Origin: Elysia chlorotica
Lineage: Eukaryota; Mollusca; Gastropoda; Plakobranchidae
Assembly (NCBI GenBank): GCA_003991915.1
Contig: RQTK01000494.1
Coordinates: 57,398 to 121,397, forward strand
Direction: 5' to 3'
Length of the DNA stretch: 64,000 nucleotides
In this document: positions 13,566 to 23,855 of the stretch, one piece after another
Layout: every line of letters begins with the position of its first letter
How positions within the stretch are numbered: position 1 is the stretch's first letter
Position numbers and translations under genes: made by a program
Notes under the pieces: model-generated
What the model saw: the letters and a program-made list of their open reading frames with translations, nothing else
Database searches by the model: none
Told to the model about the DNA's origin: nothing

Positions 13566-14188
13566 CTATATCTGGCCTAACCGTTACAACGCAACGCCAC
13601 ATAATGCAAAAACAACAAACATTGATTACCCCAAACAGTTCATACTGTAGTCTTAAGAACCTCCGATTGAACTTGAAGGAGTGAAAAGTTGTTTTGCTGT
13701 GTTTGGCGCCAATTTTTATAGATGGGTGTGTAGGCCTAATTTTTTAGGTTGGCGAATCTTCTGTGTTGGTGTTACTTTTAGTCAAGTCCAAAAAAAATTA
13801 AACAAAAAACACTTTTTTTCTACGCCGATAATTTTTTTTTTTTGCATTTCTCTTGGTACACCTCTCATCTACGCACTCGGCTTAAAAAAATAACATAAAA
13901 ACAACACATAAATAATTGTTAGAGTTATTGATTTTGTTTAATAATATACCTTGATTTTCTACATACACGGTTTTGGTAACTTCACCGAAATTAGGTAGAA
14001 CATAATCCTAGTTGTAGTAGTACTAGTACACATAAATCACTTAATGATAAGTGGTGAAAAGGGCAAGGAGGAACTTTCTCACCAGCTGTTTTAAATTCAT
14101 AAGATTAAATAAAACACATGCTCCCTTTCTTCTACCTCGTGCTTTTTAGGCCCCCTATAAAATTAATGTGATACCGAGTTTTGCATAG

Positions 14189-17100
14189 TTATAGCTTGTT
14201 GTTAAGTTCAGTCGATGATTTGGTAGAAATGACGTCATCACTTTGGCTCGTCCGGATAGTGCAGGCCTCAAAGAGGGGAAAACGATCGTTGAGATGTTCA
14301 GGAGATAGGGCGCGTGTTGGATCAGCTGAAGAATGAATATGTTGTTGTTTCTGTGCCCCATCCTCCGATGAAAATACCAAGTGGTCTATTTTGGAAACCA
14401 GCAAAGATTTTGCCTCAATTTCCACGAAAGGACCATGCATTGATTTTGAACATTCGTGATGGTTATTTAAATCTTTGTTCATATACAACAGAGTGTTGCC
14501 TGAAACACTCCTTTTCAAAACCACACCAGAAGATGGATCAGTGGCCATTTCTACCTCTGAACTCCGAGCTAGGTACTGACGTGAGTCTAGAAGATCTTCC
14601 ATTGACTCCTCGTGCCCCGAGTCAGCACATGTCTCCATTGGAGGTGCTGAAGGTTGTGATATAGGGGATGTTACTCTGAAAAAATTGGTCACTTGCTGTC
14701 TTGCGTTGCTGCTTCCAGAAGCAGAGTGAGGACCTATAGCGGTGTTGTCCAGAACGACGCATGTCCAAGTAGTGCAGATCCCCGGGGATCTTACATCCAG
14801 GTACGGATTTTGTGGGATTCCCTCCATCTGGCAGGACCCAATTGCAGATCTACCAGAACTATTTGTGTGTTTTTGTGTTTGAGGTGGGGAGGAGAAAGCG
14901 TCGTAACTGGTGTCTCTGGAAGTAAATGGGGCATGTAAATGGCCGCTCAAATTATCAACCACCAACTCTTTTGACGCTGTTGAAGAAGGGCAATCGTTTG
15001 CGCCATTAGCACAAGCAGAGTTTTGAGGTCTCAAACCGCCATCGGTCGACGTTGGTGGCTGGTATCGCAAGACTAGCGTTGGTAGACCAAACGTTGAGTT
15101 AAGCTTCTCACCGTCACAGTATTTATTACAATGGAGAGTAACGTTTTCTTCTTCGAGCACATCGAGCTGTTGTCTTTGATCGCCTTGGGATATTTCCTCA
15201 TGTTTTCTGATGCCATTCTCTTCTTGGACTTGGTCAGCAATCGCTTTGTCTACGGGCATAGTATTAGAAGCTTTTGCGGTCGGGTCTAGGAATTTTTTAG
15301 TTTCATACAAAGTACATTCTTCTTGATGTTCAAGTTGTTTTGTGTTTCCTCCTTTTGGTGATGCTGTAAGTGGAAACAATTTTATAGGGGATGGAAATAC
15401 CTTCTTGCCTAACTCCTCTGGCGCTTCGGTTTCACACGTGTCTCCGGTTTTATCACGTTCATTTACTGGTTTTGTAATATCAGTTTCAAGAGCCGGTATT
15501 ACTGCAGCGTGAGTGTTTGTATCGGATACCTCAGCTTCGCCATTCGCTCTGTAGTCACAGAGTCTGTTTAAATAAGTTTGTGCACAATTGCTGACAGAGA
15601 ACCTGGGTTCACCTTGTTTTCCGCTCAGCATGTTATCAACACTAGAAAATCTGTTTAAGCTGAAGGCTGCATCCAAGCCTGACTGGTCTGTTTTTGACTC
15701 TGTCTTGAAATTCTTCGCCTTTTCCGCGGCATATGCCATTTCAAGTTTAGCCAAAGTACTGCCCTCGGTAGACCGATTAACATGATGCGAGTCCTCTTGT
15801 TGCGAACATAACTGGTCTGTATTGTTGCGGCTCGCCATCGGCTTGTTGAAGGGAGCATATGGCACCAGTGGCGCTGTAGACCAAAACAGTTGAGCATCAG
15901 CCATACCACGATCATGCAAACTAGTTCTGTGACCTTCTTCAGACGGTGATCCTTTAGGAAAGTTTTCATTTATCGGAAAACCAACAGCGCGGAACACACA
16001 GGGGCTTGTGTCAACCTTCTCATCGAGTAGATGATTTTGACGGCGGTGTCCTTTTTCTTCCTGTTTGAAGCCGTAAACTTGAGATATGTCTTCAATGATT
16101 GGCTGGGACAAACCGCCTATAGGTACCGGCGATTGTCTAGATCGCATTCGGTACATATCATCGTAAACAAGAGAGGAAAATGACCCGTGTCCTACAGGCG
16201 TATCGTCAGATATAAAACTTTGCGTGTCAATTTCAACACAAGAAGTACTTGACAAATAATTTATCGTAGGAGCAGATCCGAAAAAGTCTTGCTCTTCTGG
16301 ATGAGACAAATCGCAACCGAAATGGACAAAACACTGCTCTGAATTAGTTAGGCTGCAACTGCACGAAGATATATCCCCGCTAATGTTCGCTGGTTTCTGG
16401 GCAGCCAACCTTCTCCTGGTAAGCTCTAGCGAGTCCACTCTCCTTACCCGCTGGAAGCTCGCGTCCGCAGGATCACGGTACTCGGAAAACGTTTGGCGAT
16501 CACGGAATGTTTTGGAATTCATTTGCCAATCATGAAAATCCGAAAGATCTTTGACTGGCTTGCGCTCTGAAAATTCATGCCACTGGGATTTCGGAGCTTG
16601 GAGTTTGGGGGGAGAGTCGCGAAGCCTAAAGCTAGTGCGTGATGTGTAGCCTGAAATGATTTTCTGTGGGCGGTAGCGTTCGGAGAGCCCGCTGTGGGTG
16701 CTGTCGGCACCTGGAAATAATAGACGCCCATCGTCTCGATGGTCCCAACAACTATTGGCGAGGTGAACCTGGTTGCAGCCAAAGCTCCGATGTGGAGTTG
16801 GTTGGCTTGCCGCCCCGTGTTGGAAGACGCTGTAATCGTCGTCTGTGGCCAAATTCCACGCACTGAGGACATCTCTGAGATGACTGAGGCTGTTGGTTTG
16901 GCATCTACTGGGAGTCTGTCGACGTTGATACAGCGGGCGCCCAGTGCTGGTACATGCATAGCCAAAGTTCCCACACGGCAGCGCTATCCCTGAGTTATGT
17001 CCACACATGGAACACCGCCGCTGGTGTCTGGATCTCAGCTTGTTAATGAGAGAGCTGTAGCCTGTAGATGTTATTATGTATTTCGCCATTTTTCTTTGCG

Positions 17101-18982
17101 CCGACTTTGCTCTTTTTCCGCCTGGAAGCCGAAAACACCTTCTATCTGGTGATTTAATGTTAATTGAACCAAAACCACCCTTTGCTGATCTTTGAGGATA
17201 CTTCCTGTTGATAACATACCGAGTTGCTTTGCGCCTGTTTGGCGTATTTTCACGAGGTTCACTGCATACAGCAATTGGTAGTGTCATGTTTCCCTCCGTT
17301 CTCGATATTTTCAACACTGGTACGCTTTGTAAATCGTAAGGGTTGATGCAGTTATCGAATGAGTCGTTGCAGATGGAGTCACAAGCCTCGCATGTCACGT
17401 GATTGGTGCATCTAGGGCCTTTGAGCGCCATCTTGCAAGAGGCGTTCAGGTCTCTTCGCACCCATTTCCTTTTGCTCTTGTGTTTTTGAGGTGAACTTTT
17501 TGTACTGTGTGTGTGACCTTTCTTAATATTAGAGACCCCAGTTTTTCTATTTCTCCGATTTATGACCTTACGCATACTTTTGTTGGCTGATACTGCGTGA
17601 CGGTCACTTGTTTTACTAGCATTGCAGGCGTGTCTGCTGGTTCCCTTGGAGACAATAACATAAGTCACCGTTTCTTTTTTCGCCTCTGTACGTTTCTTTT
17701 TCGCATTTTTGTTTTTCCGTGTCGTCAATTTTGGCTTCTTTTGAGATTCGCTTCTTTTTCTAGCACTCGGTAAGTTCTTTCTCGACCGACTGGCTACATT
17801 ATCTCTCTTTTTGGCGGCTAACTTATTTTTGAACTTGTACCGGCTCGTGTGGTATGAGCCTGATATTTCACTTTTGCGGTCCATATCTTTTTTCCTCTGA
17901 AGACGCGGCTTTGTGGAGCGTCTTGCCTTTGAACTTATAACGGAACTCTTTGATTTTCTCCTGTGAAGTGATTGGGACTTTGTACGCTTCCGTTTATTGA
18001 TTATGTGAACAGATTTCCTTTTCAAAGAAAGTTTTCTGGGCGAACGAGTTTTGCTGCTTGCTTTCCTCTTTTTGGAAGAGAGCGCCCTTACGAGCGACTT
18101 CCCGCTCTTACGGCCCGCGCCGGCCAGCAGACAAACGTTACAGCTCAGACCGCTCATCCCGCGCCGCCTCCTACAGCTGCGCGTGTGTCTATGGTTACAA
18201 CAGCACGTGACACTGCTCTGCCTCATGCTGCTCTGCCTCACACTGCTCTGCCTCACGCTGCTCCTCCTTCTCCGCAAACTTCTGTACCGCGGGGAACTCG
18301 AGCGTCTGCGCAGTACTTTCCTGACTTGTTTTGGATATGTTGAGATATTCCTCAGGTTAGTTAAACTGTCCTTGTATCCAAGTTTCAACCCGTTGGTCTT
18401 AAAAGTAGGGGAACGATTGAAAGCAGGTGGGGCGACGACGGTTTCTTCGTTTTCTACAGGATCATTCGTTTTATCAACAACTGAATCTTCTGTTTCATTT
18501 TTTAATCTGACGGTATTTACAGAACAATCGCGACGTAGTTGGCTACGTCGCTTTGGTTTTCCCTTCACCCGAGTCCAGCGGTGTTTGCCGATTTCCAAAT
18601 ATCGGCTTTCGCCGCTCTCATCATAGCTCAAAGCCGATGTACCTCTCCGCTGGATGTGGGTTTGGAAAGCCCGCTGTAGTTCTCTGAGCCTCGAGTTCAA
18701 TGATCCACTCATGGCTGCCAGCCGATGACCCAGTTGGTTTTGAGTTCGCAACCAAAGGGAATCCAATCTGCGATACAGATCTGCAAAGACAGGCAAATAA
18801 CCAGAGGGAGACTTACCCCAGTCCTCAACAACACAATCATAGTTGGCAGCAGATGGCACGGTTTCATAGTCCTCCGTTTCTGCTCCTTGTCCAACTGTAT
18901 AGTGGGCACTGCTCATCACGCTGTGTGAGTTTTGAGAACAACCGGAACCGATAACAGTATCTTGTTCTACACCTTCTGCCAC
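14189..18982 (-). CDS. Giant unrecognised protein, block 3 (C-terminal)
   Basis: An open frame of about 1,597 codons with no intron needed, ending at a TAA at 14189-14191. Such length with no simple repeat is strong evidence of coding. Its frame opens after a TAA 3 codons before the GTG at 18982, and the first ATG is at about codon 23, so it is unlikely to start on its own. It probably continues block 2. Residues about 210-515 are very Lys/Arg/Ser-rich, like a nuclear or nucleic-acid-binding disordered region. Cysteine clusters lie at about 259-283 (CCCNH...C, CNVC), 516-545 (CTNH..CEACDSIC) and 657-677 (CSMC...C...C) and could bind metal. The remainder is polar and probably disordered. I do not recognise the family and assign no function. 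A strong donor (GGGGTAAGT) and acceptor (TTTGCAG) only 36 nt apart lie near 18778-18813. Confidence 0.85.
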   Translation of the reverse strand: MAEGVEQDTVIGSGCSQNSHSVMSSAHYTVGQGAETEDYETVPSAANYDCVVEDWGKSPSGYLPVFADLYRRLDSLWLRTQNQLGHRLAAMSGSLNSRLRELQRAFQTHIQRRGTSALSYDESGESRYLEIGKHRWTRVKGKPKRRSQLRRDCSVNTVRLKNETEDSVVDKTNDPVENEETVVAPPAFNRSPTFKTNGLKLGYKDSLTNLRNISTYPKQVRKVLRRRSSSPRYRSLRRRRSSVRQSSVRQSSMRQSSVTCCCNHRHTRSCRRRRGMSGLSCNVCLLAGAGRKSGKSLVRALSSKKRKASSKTRSPRKLSLKRKSVHIINKRKRTKSQSLHRRKSKSSVISSKARRSTKPRLQRKKDMDRKSEISGSYHTSRYKFKNKLAAKKRDNVASRSRKNLPSARKRSESQKKPKLTTRKNKNAKKKRTEAKKETVTYVIVSKGTSRHACNASKTSDRHAVSANKSMRKVINRRNRKTGVSNIKKGHTHSTKSSPQKHKSKRKWVRRDLNASCKMALKGPRCTNHVTCEACDSICNDSFDNCINPYDLQSVPVLKISRTEGNMTLPIAVCSEPRENTPNRRKATRYVINRKYPQRSAKGGFGSINIKSPDRRCFRLPGGKRAKSAQRKMAKYIITSTGYSSLINKLRSRHQRRCSMCGHNSGIALPCGNFGYACTSTGRPLYQRRQTPSRCQTNSLSHLRDVLSAWNLATDDDYSVFQHGAASQPTPHRSFGCNQVHLANSCWDHRDDGRLLFPGADSTHSGLSERYRPQKIISGYTSRTSFRLRDSPPKLQAPKSQWHEFSERKPVKDLSDFHDWQMNSKTFRDRQTFSEYRDPADASFQRVRRVDSLELTRRRLAAQKPANISGDISSCSCSLTNSEQCFVHFGCDLSHPEEQDFFGSAPTINYLSSTSCVEIDTQSFISDDTPVGHGSFSSLVYDDMYRMRSRQSPVPIGGLSQPIIEDISQVYGFKQEEKGHRRQNHLLDEKVDTSPCVFRAVGFPINENFPKGSPSEEGHRTSLHDRGMADAQLFWSTAPLVPYAPFNKPMASRNNTDQLCSQQEDSHHVNRSTEGSTLAKLEMAYAAEKAKNFKTESKTDQSGLDAAFSLNRFSSVDNMLSGKQGEPRFSVSNCAQTYLNRLCDYRANGEAEVSDTNTHAAVIPALETDITKPVNERDKTGDTCETEAPEELGKKVFPSPIKLFPLTASPKGGNTKQLEHQEECTLYETKKFLDPTAKASNTMPVDKAIADQVQEENGIRKHEEISQGDQRQQLDVLEEENVTLHCNKYCDGEKLNSTFGLPTLVLRYQPPTSTDGGLRPQNSACANGANDCPSSTASKELVVDNLSGHLHAPFTSRDTSYDAFSSPPQTQKHTNSSGRSAIGSCQMEGIPQNPYLDVRSPGICTTWTCVVLDNTAIGPHSASGSSNARQQVTNFFRVTSPISQPSAPPMETCADSGHEESMEDLLDSRQYLARSSEVEMATDPSSGVVLKRSVSGNTLLYMNKDLNNHHECSKSMHGPFVEIEAKSLLVSKIDHLVFSSEDGAQKQQHIHSSADPTRALSPEHLNDRFPLFEACTIRTSQSDDVISTKSSTELNNKL
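18212..18256 (-). repeat. In-frame 15-bp tandem repeat in the giant ORF
   Basis: Encodes VRQSS, VRQSS, MRQSS in a row, at about residues 243-257 of block 3, next to the first cysteine cluster. The 15-bp unit keeps the frame. Confidence 0.8.
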
Positions 18983-21804
18983 TGCTTAGATTCGCGAAAA
19001 CTAGGAGAGTAAGTTGTAGTATTCGTGGGTGGTGCTATCTGCCAATAGCTTTTACATGTTTGGCAAAAGAGGATACTGTTTTGAGGAAGGGCGCTGCGTT
19101 TTACTTGTCCATTGTAGAAGGAACTTTGGTTAGCTTGATAGTGCCGCTGTTTTTCATTTTCACAGCTCCAGAGTTTTCTTTTCATTGGATCATGCGATAG
19201 CATATTACGCCCCCACATGTGGGTTCTTTCACGTTTCGATGGCAAAGATGACACCGGTTGTGAAACTTGACAGAGACGCCCTACTGGAGCTGTCTCGTGC
19301 AGTCGACTCCTGCCATGCCCACCTGTATGGCGTTCTACGCCTGAACAGTCAGGGCAGTTAAGAATATTAGTTATTCTCAGTTGGTTATTTCCCTTGCATG
19401 CCAAGGAAACCAGTTCTTTGTTTAGCTTTCGTAGATTCTGTGTCGAAATATTCTCGGCACCTAAATAAAACTTTTCTTGATAGTTTTGTCTACCATCACC
19501 TAATGCGCGGTAGGCATTGTTCGATGCATTCCTAAATGGATTCCCGATGCGATCAATATCAGCCAATCTCTTAAAATTATTGCTGAGACCGCAAACACGA
19601 TTTGGCCAAACCTGATGTGCTAAAGTTGCTCCTAAACAGGTGTGATTTTTCACCATGTCTACCTCAAGCTTAGGAATCTGAACGCACGGTAAACCAAATT
19701 CGTTTGTAAGCGTTTTCATTGACTCACCAATGCCTTGGGGCTGAGAATTATTGTTGAAGTTCAATTCAACCATCTCCTTTCGCTTTGTTATAGGAAAAGT
19801 CACCCTGTAGGGAACACTTATCTGTGGTACATCTACAAAGGGAGATACATCTAGTACACGGGCACGAGACGTTGCGTTAAATCCACCGAAGGACAATCTT
19901 AAAGTACAGGGTCTAAATTTAATTTCCCTATCAAAGCTATCTCGATTGAATATGGCGTTATTATTGGAATCTTGCGCCTTCGTTTGGTTTATCAAATTTT
20001 CATTCCAAGACATGGGATTGTGGTTGCTAATTTCTTGTTTCGTTTCTTCAACACCTTTAAATTCAACATTCTTTTTATTTACCTTAGCTTGACAAACCAT
20101 CGGACCCGTTTGCTTCTCGATGTCACTACATTTATTTGGTGGAGATTCTTGTTGCGCTGGGATTGTCTCGAAAGGAATGTACGATTTGCGACTCGGTGAA
20201 TGACAGCAGAAAACATCCAATACGCCAGAGCAACTTTTTGATCGTGAAACAATAGGTGGCGCTGAGTGGAGTCTTGCCCTGTTGATATCTTTATGTTCTG
20301 GAGAAGACTTGGTCAATTCAGGCGAAGTTTCTAAAAATCTGACGCCGGCCTTGTTAATTTTTCTCACCCGGAGTTTACAATCGCCCACGGCGGAAGAGAT
20401 ACTGCTTTGGGGCGAGGCTTGTTTACAGCCAAACCCATCAAGTTCTGAAGGATTGCCCCTCATCAACGTAGGCCTCTTTGACCTGGGACTCAAAGATCTG
20501 CGCAACAAAGGCAAGCACCTGTGCAGCTTTGAAAAATGAGTCGTTAGATTTGGACAACTGCCAGTCCTGATCGTAGATCTGGCCGTAAGATGATCTGAAC
20601 ACAGCTTGGGCACTTGGGACGGCTCTGGGGAAGAGGCTTTGCTGCTGGGTCTAATGCGAGCATGCCTGGTGTCTCGAGATAAGGCTAGATCAACACCAAA
20701 GACTTCTTTGCTTGAGGCATCCAACGGGCTGCGTTGTTGATTGGATAAAGTAAACTTATCACCCGATAATGACGGAGTTCCGGAAGTTGGATAACTACTT
20801 AAATTTTCCACTTTTTCCAACTTCTTTATTGGCCTTTGGCAGGGAATATTTCCTTGATTACTATTTTCACAGGACGTTTTTTCTAAAGCAGCGTCATTGC
20901 TTAAGTTACCTTTCACAGTAACTTTCTCGACCAACGTGGCAGTAAGTCGGCTGTTTGGGTTACTGCTGGGGCCGTACAGGGATGCAGAGTGGAGTTGGGA
21001 TTCTCTGAATATCGTAGCAGACAAGGAGTTACTCAGGCGGTACTTCTTACCTGTGTATTTGTTCACGACTCCAGGCAGCCAGGACTCCGAATCACCCGTC
21101 TCAGTTTTAGTTTTAGGATTACCCTTTTCCGTATCACCTGGTGCAAGACTTTCACCATCTGTGGTGCAGGCTGGAGACAACTCACAACGCATCACCTCGC
21201 ACCAATCTGTCACACGGTCCTCGAGGTTTTGGTGCGGATTTTCACACGGTACTTGCCGATCTTCCGTTGCGAATCCAGTGTCACGTGTAAGACGTGTGCT
21301 CTGTTTCTGTACATGACCGTTATGCTCCTTTAACTCTTCACTGCCCGCCATGACAGGTCTAAGCTGTGACCGTAAACTCGCTGCGTTTGAAACTCTCTTT
21401 GACGCGGAGTGTCTGGATCGGTTCGGGCTTGGTTTTCCCGACAGATCCTCACTGCTGACAGACGCTGGTTGCTCCGCAATAGATTTAGACTTTGGGGAGT
21501 GAGACCCATTATCGTTACACACAGCACTACTCTTGCGATGAGTCGGAGGGCAACTATGGCGCTTTGGAATTCGAGAAGTTCCTTTTGGACATCTAAGGGT
21601 TGTCCTTGCATCTAAGTTAAGAGGCCTGTGTGGACTTGACTTTCTTACTGGACTTGAATTTTGTTTATCTTCAGTTGTATCTGATTGTTTTTCTTGACAA
21701 AACAACTTCCCGTTACTCTCACTGAGTTTTGATTCATTACCCAACCATACCTGTTGAATGTCCTGGGAGAATTTCCCGGCAGCATTGTGTTTTTCTTTAG
21801 TCAT
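18967..21804 (-). CDS. Giant unrecognised protein, block 2 (middle)
   Basis: An open frame of 945 codons from ATG at 21804 to TAG at 18967. The ATG overlaps the TGA of block 1 as ATGA, and the tail overlaps block 3 by a few codons. Composition is Ser/Pro/Lys-rich and like blocks 1 and 3, with a CQTC motif near the end and CPDC about 100 residues before it. The simplest reading is that blocks 1-3 are one protein, joined either by very short introns or by a one-base difference in the sequence or gene. A 53-nt intron that would join block 1 to block 2 in frame can be drawn: donor TTG|GTACAA at 21814, branch-like TGACTAAAG, acceptor TTCTCCCAG|GAC. No known domain was recognised. Confidence 0.85.
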   Translation of the reverse strand: MTKEKHNAAGKFSQDIQQVWLGNESKLSESNGKLFCQEKQSDTTEDKQNSSPVRKSSPHRPLNLDARTTLRCPKGTSRIPKRHSCPPTHRKSSAVCNDNGSHSPKSKSIAEQPASVSSEDLSGKPSPNRSRHSASKRVSNAASLRSQLRPVMAGSEELKEHNGHVQKQSTRLTRDTGFATEDRQVPCENPHQNLEDRVTDWCEVMRCELSPACTTDGESLAPGDTEKGNPKTKTETGDSESWLPGVVNKYTGKKYRLSNSLSATIFRESQLHSASLYGPSSNPNSRLTATLVEKVTVKGNLSNDAALEKTSCENSNQGNIPCQRPIKKLEKVENLSSYPTSGTPSLSGDKFTLSNQQRSPLDASSKEVFGVDLALSRDTRHARIRPSSKASSPEPSQVPKLCSDHLTARSTIRTGSCPNLTTHFSKLHRCLPLLRRSLSPRSKRPTLMRGNPSELDGFGCKQASPQSSISSAVGDCKLRVRKINKAGVRFLETSPELTKSSPEHKDINRARLHSAPPIVSRSKSCSGVLDVFCCHSPSRKSYIPFETIPAQQESPPNKCSDIEKQTGPMVCQAKVNKKNVEFKGVEETKQEISNHNPMSWNENLINQTKAQDSNNNAIFNRDSFDREIKFRPCTLRLSFGGFNATSRARVLDVSPFVDVPQISVPYRVTFPITKRKEMVELNFNNNSQPQGIGESMKTLTNEFGLPCVQIPKLEVDMVKNHTCLGATLAHQVWPNRVCGLSNNFKRLADIDRIGNPFRNASNNAYRALGDGRQNYQEKFYLGAENISTQNLRKLNKELVSLACKGNNQLRITNILNCPDCSGVERHTGGHGRSRLHETAPVGRLCQVSQPVSSLPSKRERTHMWGRNMLSHDPMKRKLWSCENEKQRHYQANQSSFYNGQVKRSALPQNSILFCQTCKSYWQIAPPTNTTTYSPSFRESKQWQKV

Positions 21805-22867
21805 ACAATTTGTACCAAGTAAGAATCATGCCAAAACGCTCTAGGGTCTCGAGGTCTCTCCCCAGAAAAACCTGGGCAAAGCGACGGGCTGCTTGGATAG
21901 GCCGGAAAGCGGACACGCAGCGAGTGGGGGTTCGTGTCTAGTTTGCCAATAGGGCAGCCGTTTGGTGTTTTCTGATGCCAGTTTCTTCGTCTATGTTCGC
22001 GTCGTCTGCGAAGCCTCCTAGCTGGTTTCTCATCTTCCGTGTGCTGTTCCTCCTCGTCCACGAACTTAACAAACCCGTAGCCGTGAATCCTGGCAAACTC
22101 GATGGCGTGTCGATAGAGCGGGTCGCACGGAGAGCTCAGTGATGCCAAATACTCGCCGTCAGCTTGTTCTCCTTCTCCCTTTTCATTCGCCGGTGCTGCG
22201 ACTTCTGGAGAGGTTAGGCATGGGTTGTAAGTGACAGTAAGAGCATCTGCATCACACACATGGCTCTGGCTGGGCGATGACATGTTTATATCCAGGGATC
22301 TCAGAGAAGTTTTACTGTCACACTCAAAGTTCCAACGGTGTGTCGCCGGTGTCAGGCAATCAAACCAGGCGAAATTATCTTCCGCCTCTGATTTTCCACG
22401 GAAAGTATACTCCGTGTGTACGTTATCTTTCACGACCTGCGACCTATTGCTATCTAAGGGTGACAAATCAAATATTCTTTGCAATTTTCTCTCTGCATTT
22501 AGATGTTGAACATGTATCGTTTCATCTTCGTACAGAACAGTCAAACAATTTGTTTGGTTTTCCCCAGCTTCCAAAGTTTGGGTATTCCCACTTCTTCGAG
22601 CTGAAGGGAGTGAGGAAACCGAAGTGAATAGCAACCTACTGTTTTCGTTTCGCCGATTTGTCGAGTGTTGGCCTCTTTCTTCTCGTTTTGGCGAATAATT
22701 TCTTCCGCTTTTACGTTCGTTTAACGGATTTCTATAGAACACTTTATTTTTAAAACGGACATCTCCTATGATATCTTTGTGTGCTGCATCGTTGTCGCTA
22801 GAGCTACTGGTTAAAATGATGAAGTCAAATGGGACATGATGAGAGTAGCCATGATCAGAGCCGCCAA
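21801..22867 (-). CDS. Giant unrecognised protein, block 1 exon
   Basis: The exon begins at 22867, straight after a strong acceptor (a T-rich run, then CCTCTGCAG). It reads open through GGSDHGYSHHVPFDFIIL and on to a TGA at 21801. The frame extends upstream of the GTG at 22742 all the way to the acceptor, so that GTG is not the start. The downstream part has an acidic-to-basic switch (VDEEEQH, then RRLRRRREHRRR). The acceptor phase fits the donor of the exon at 23856-23936. Function unknown. Confidence 0.8.
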
Positions 22868-23855
22868 CTGCAGAGGAAAAAAAAAAAACAAGTTGTAAAA
22901 AAACCCCAGAGTTCTCTCTTTACACTTAACACTTGAATCTGGAATTTACTAAAATTCGTCTTGCGCATTTTATCGACAAGATTACCGTCATCAGCAAATT
23001 CCACCACAGAAATCTTAACTAATACCTAAAACATAGCCTAACAACATTGACATTTGGATAATGGCTTTGGCCAAAAACCTCAGGTAAAAGTTGAATTAAG
23101 TAAGTTAGTACATTCCAAAACACGTATCATTAAATTTCAAAACATTCCGCAAAATATAAAGTTCTCAACAAGATGTAGGGTTTTAATTTTTGATACATGC
23201 TTTGATAACAATATTTATTAATTATATGTTTTGATTGAATAATTATTATGTAGTATCCACATCAATTAACACATTAAGTTTAACATGGGTCGATTTATTT
23301 AGTTTATAATTGTTAGGCCTAAATTGAATCACTATCACAGGATACAAACCAAGTGATAGACAACAGCAATAATGATATATTAGATTCCTTATCGCGAAGA
23401 GACCTATAAGTGACCCTTAGGGTTTTGCCGGTTATTTTATAAATGTACTGACACCGATCACAAAAATTTCTTAAGATTTGGAAACATTAATTTGTTTTTA
23501 AAAGTCTAGAGTGTTTGTAACGACCGCCAGACGAACTCTGAATTACGCTGGCGGAAGAGCCATTATGGCGTGCTACACCGGCCCAACCAGTAAAGAAAAA
23601 TGCGTCAGAAAATAGTGCGCGATGGACTCAGCCATGTCCTTCTATACACGGAGAAGGCTATGACCCAACCCTGAACATTCTCTAACGCGTTCTAATTTCG
23701 GATTACCCTATCCTTTTGGGGAACTTATTATGCACAAACGGTTTTAATCACCGCTGAGGAACTTGACCTAACACACGTAAAACCAGTTAGAAGGCGTTAA
23801 ATGTCAATAATTATATAATTATCCATTCTAATAGTTCTTCAATAGACGGCCTTAC
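22868..23855 (-). other. Intron of the giant gene
   Basis: A/T-rich, with a more G/C-rich part near 23520-23700 that includes GCCAGACG...CGCTGGCGG, an imperfect inverted repeat. I see no exon in it. Confidence 0.6.

Larger units (their letters stand above)
10087..14188. other. BCL7 3' region and spacer
   Basis: Holds the BCL7 3' UTR, A/T-rich unique sequence, an (AAT)n tract near 12368-12415 and two adjacent reverse-oriented SINEs (12850-13290). Poly-A signal candidates on the + strand are at 10909, 11889 and 12011. From about 13600 to 14188 it probably includes the 3' UTR of the minus-strand giant gene. I see no further gene. Confidence 0.6.

Noticed and set aside
14314-14664. A 116-codon + strand frame
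   Set aside because: It overlaps the giant minus-strand frame throughout, and has no donor, acceptor or family signal.
18051-18626. A 191-codon + strand frame rich in Leu
   Set aside because: It is the antisense shadow of the Arg/Ser-rich part of the giant minus-strand frame, and is not supported by splice sites or family motifs.
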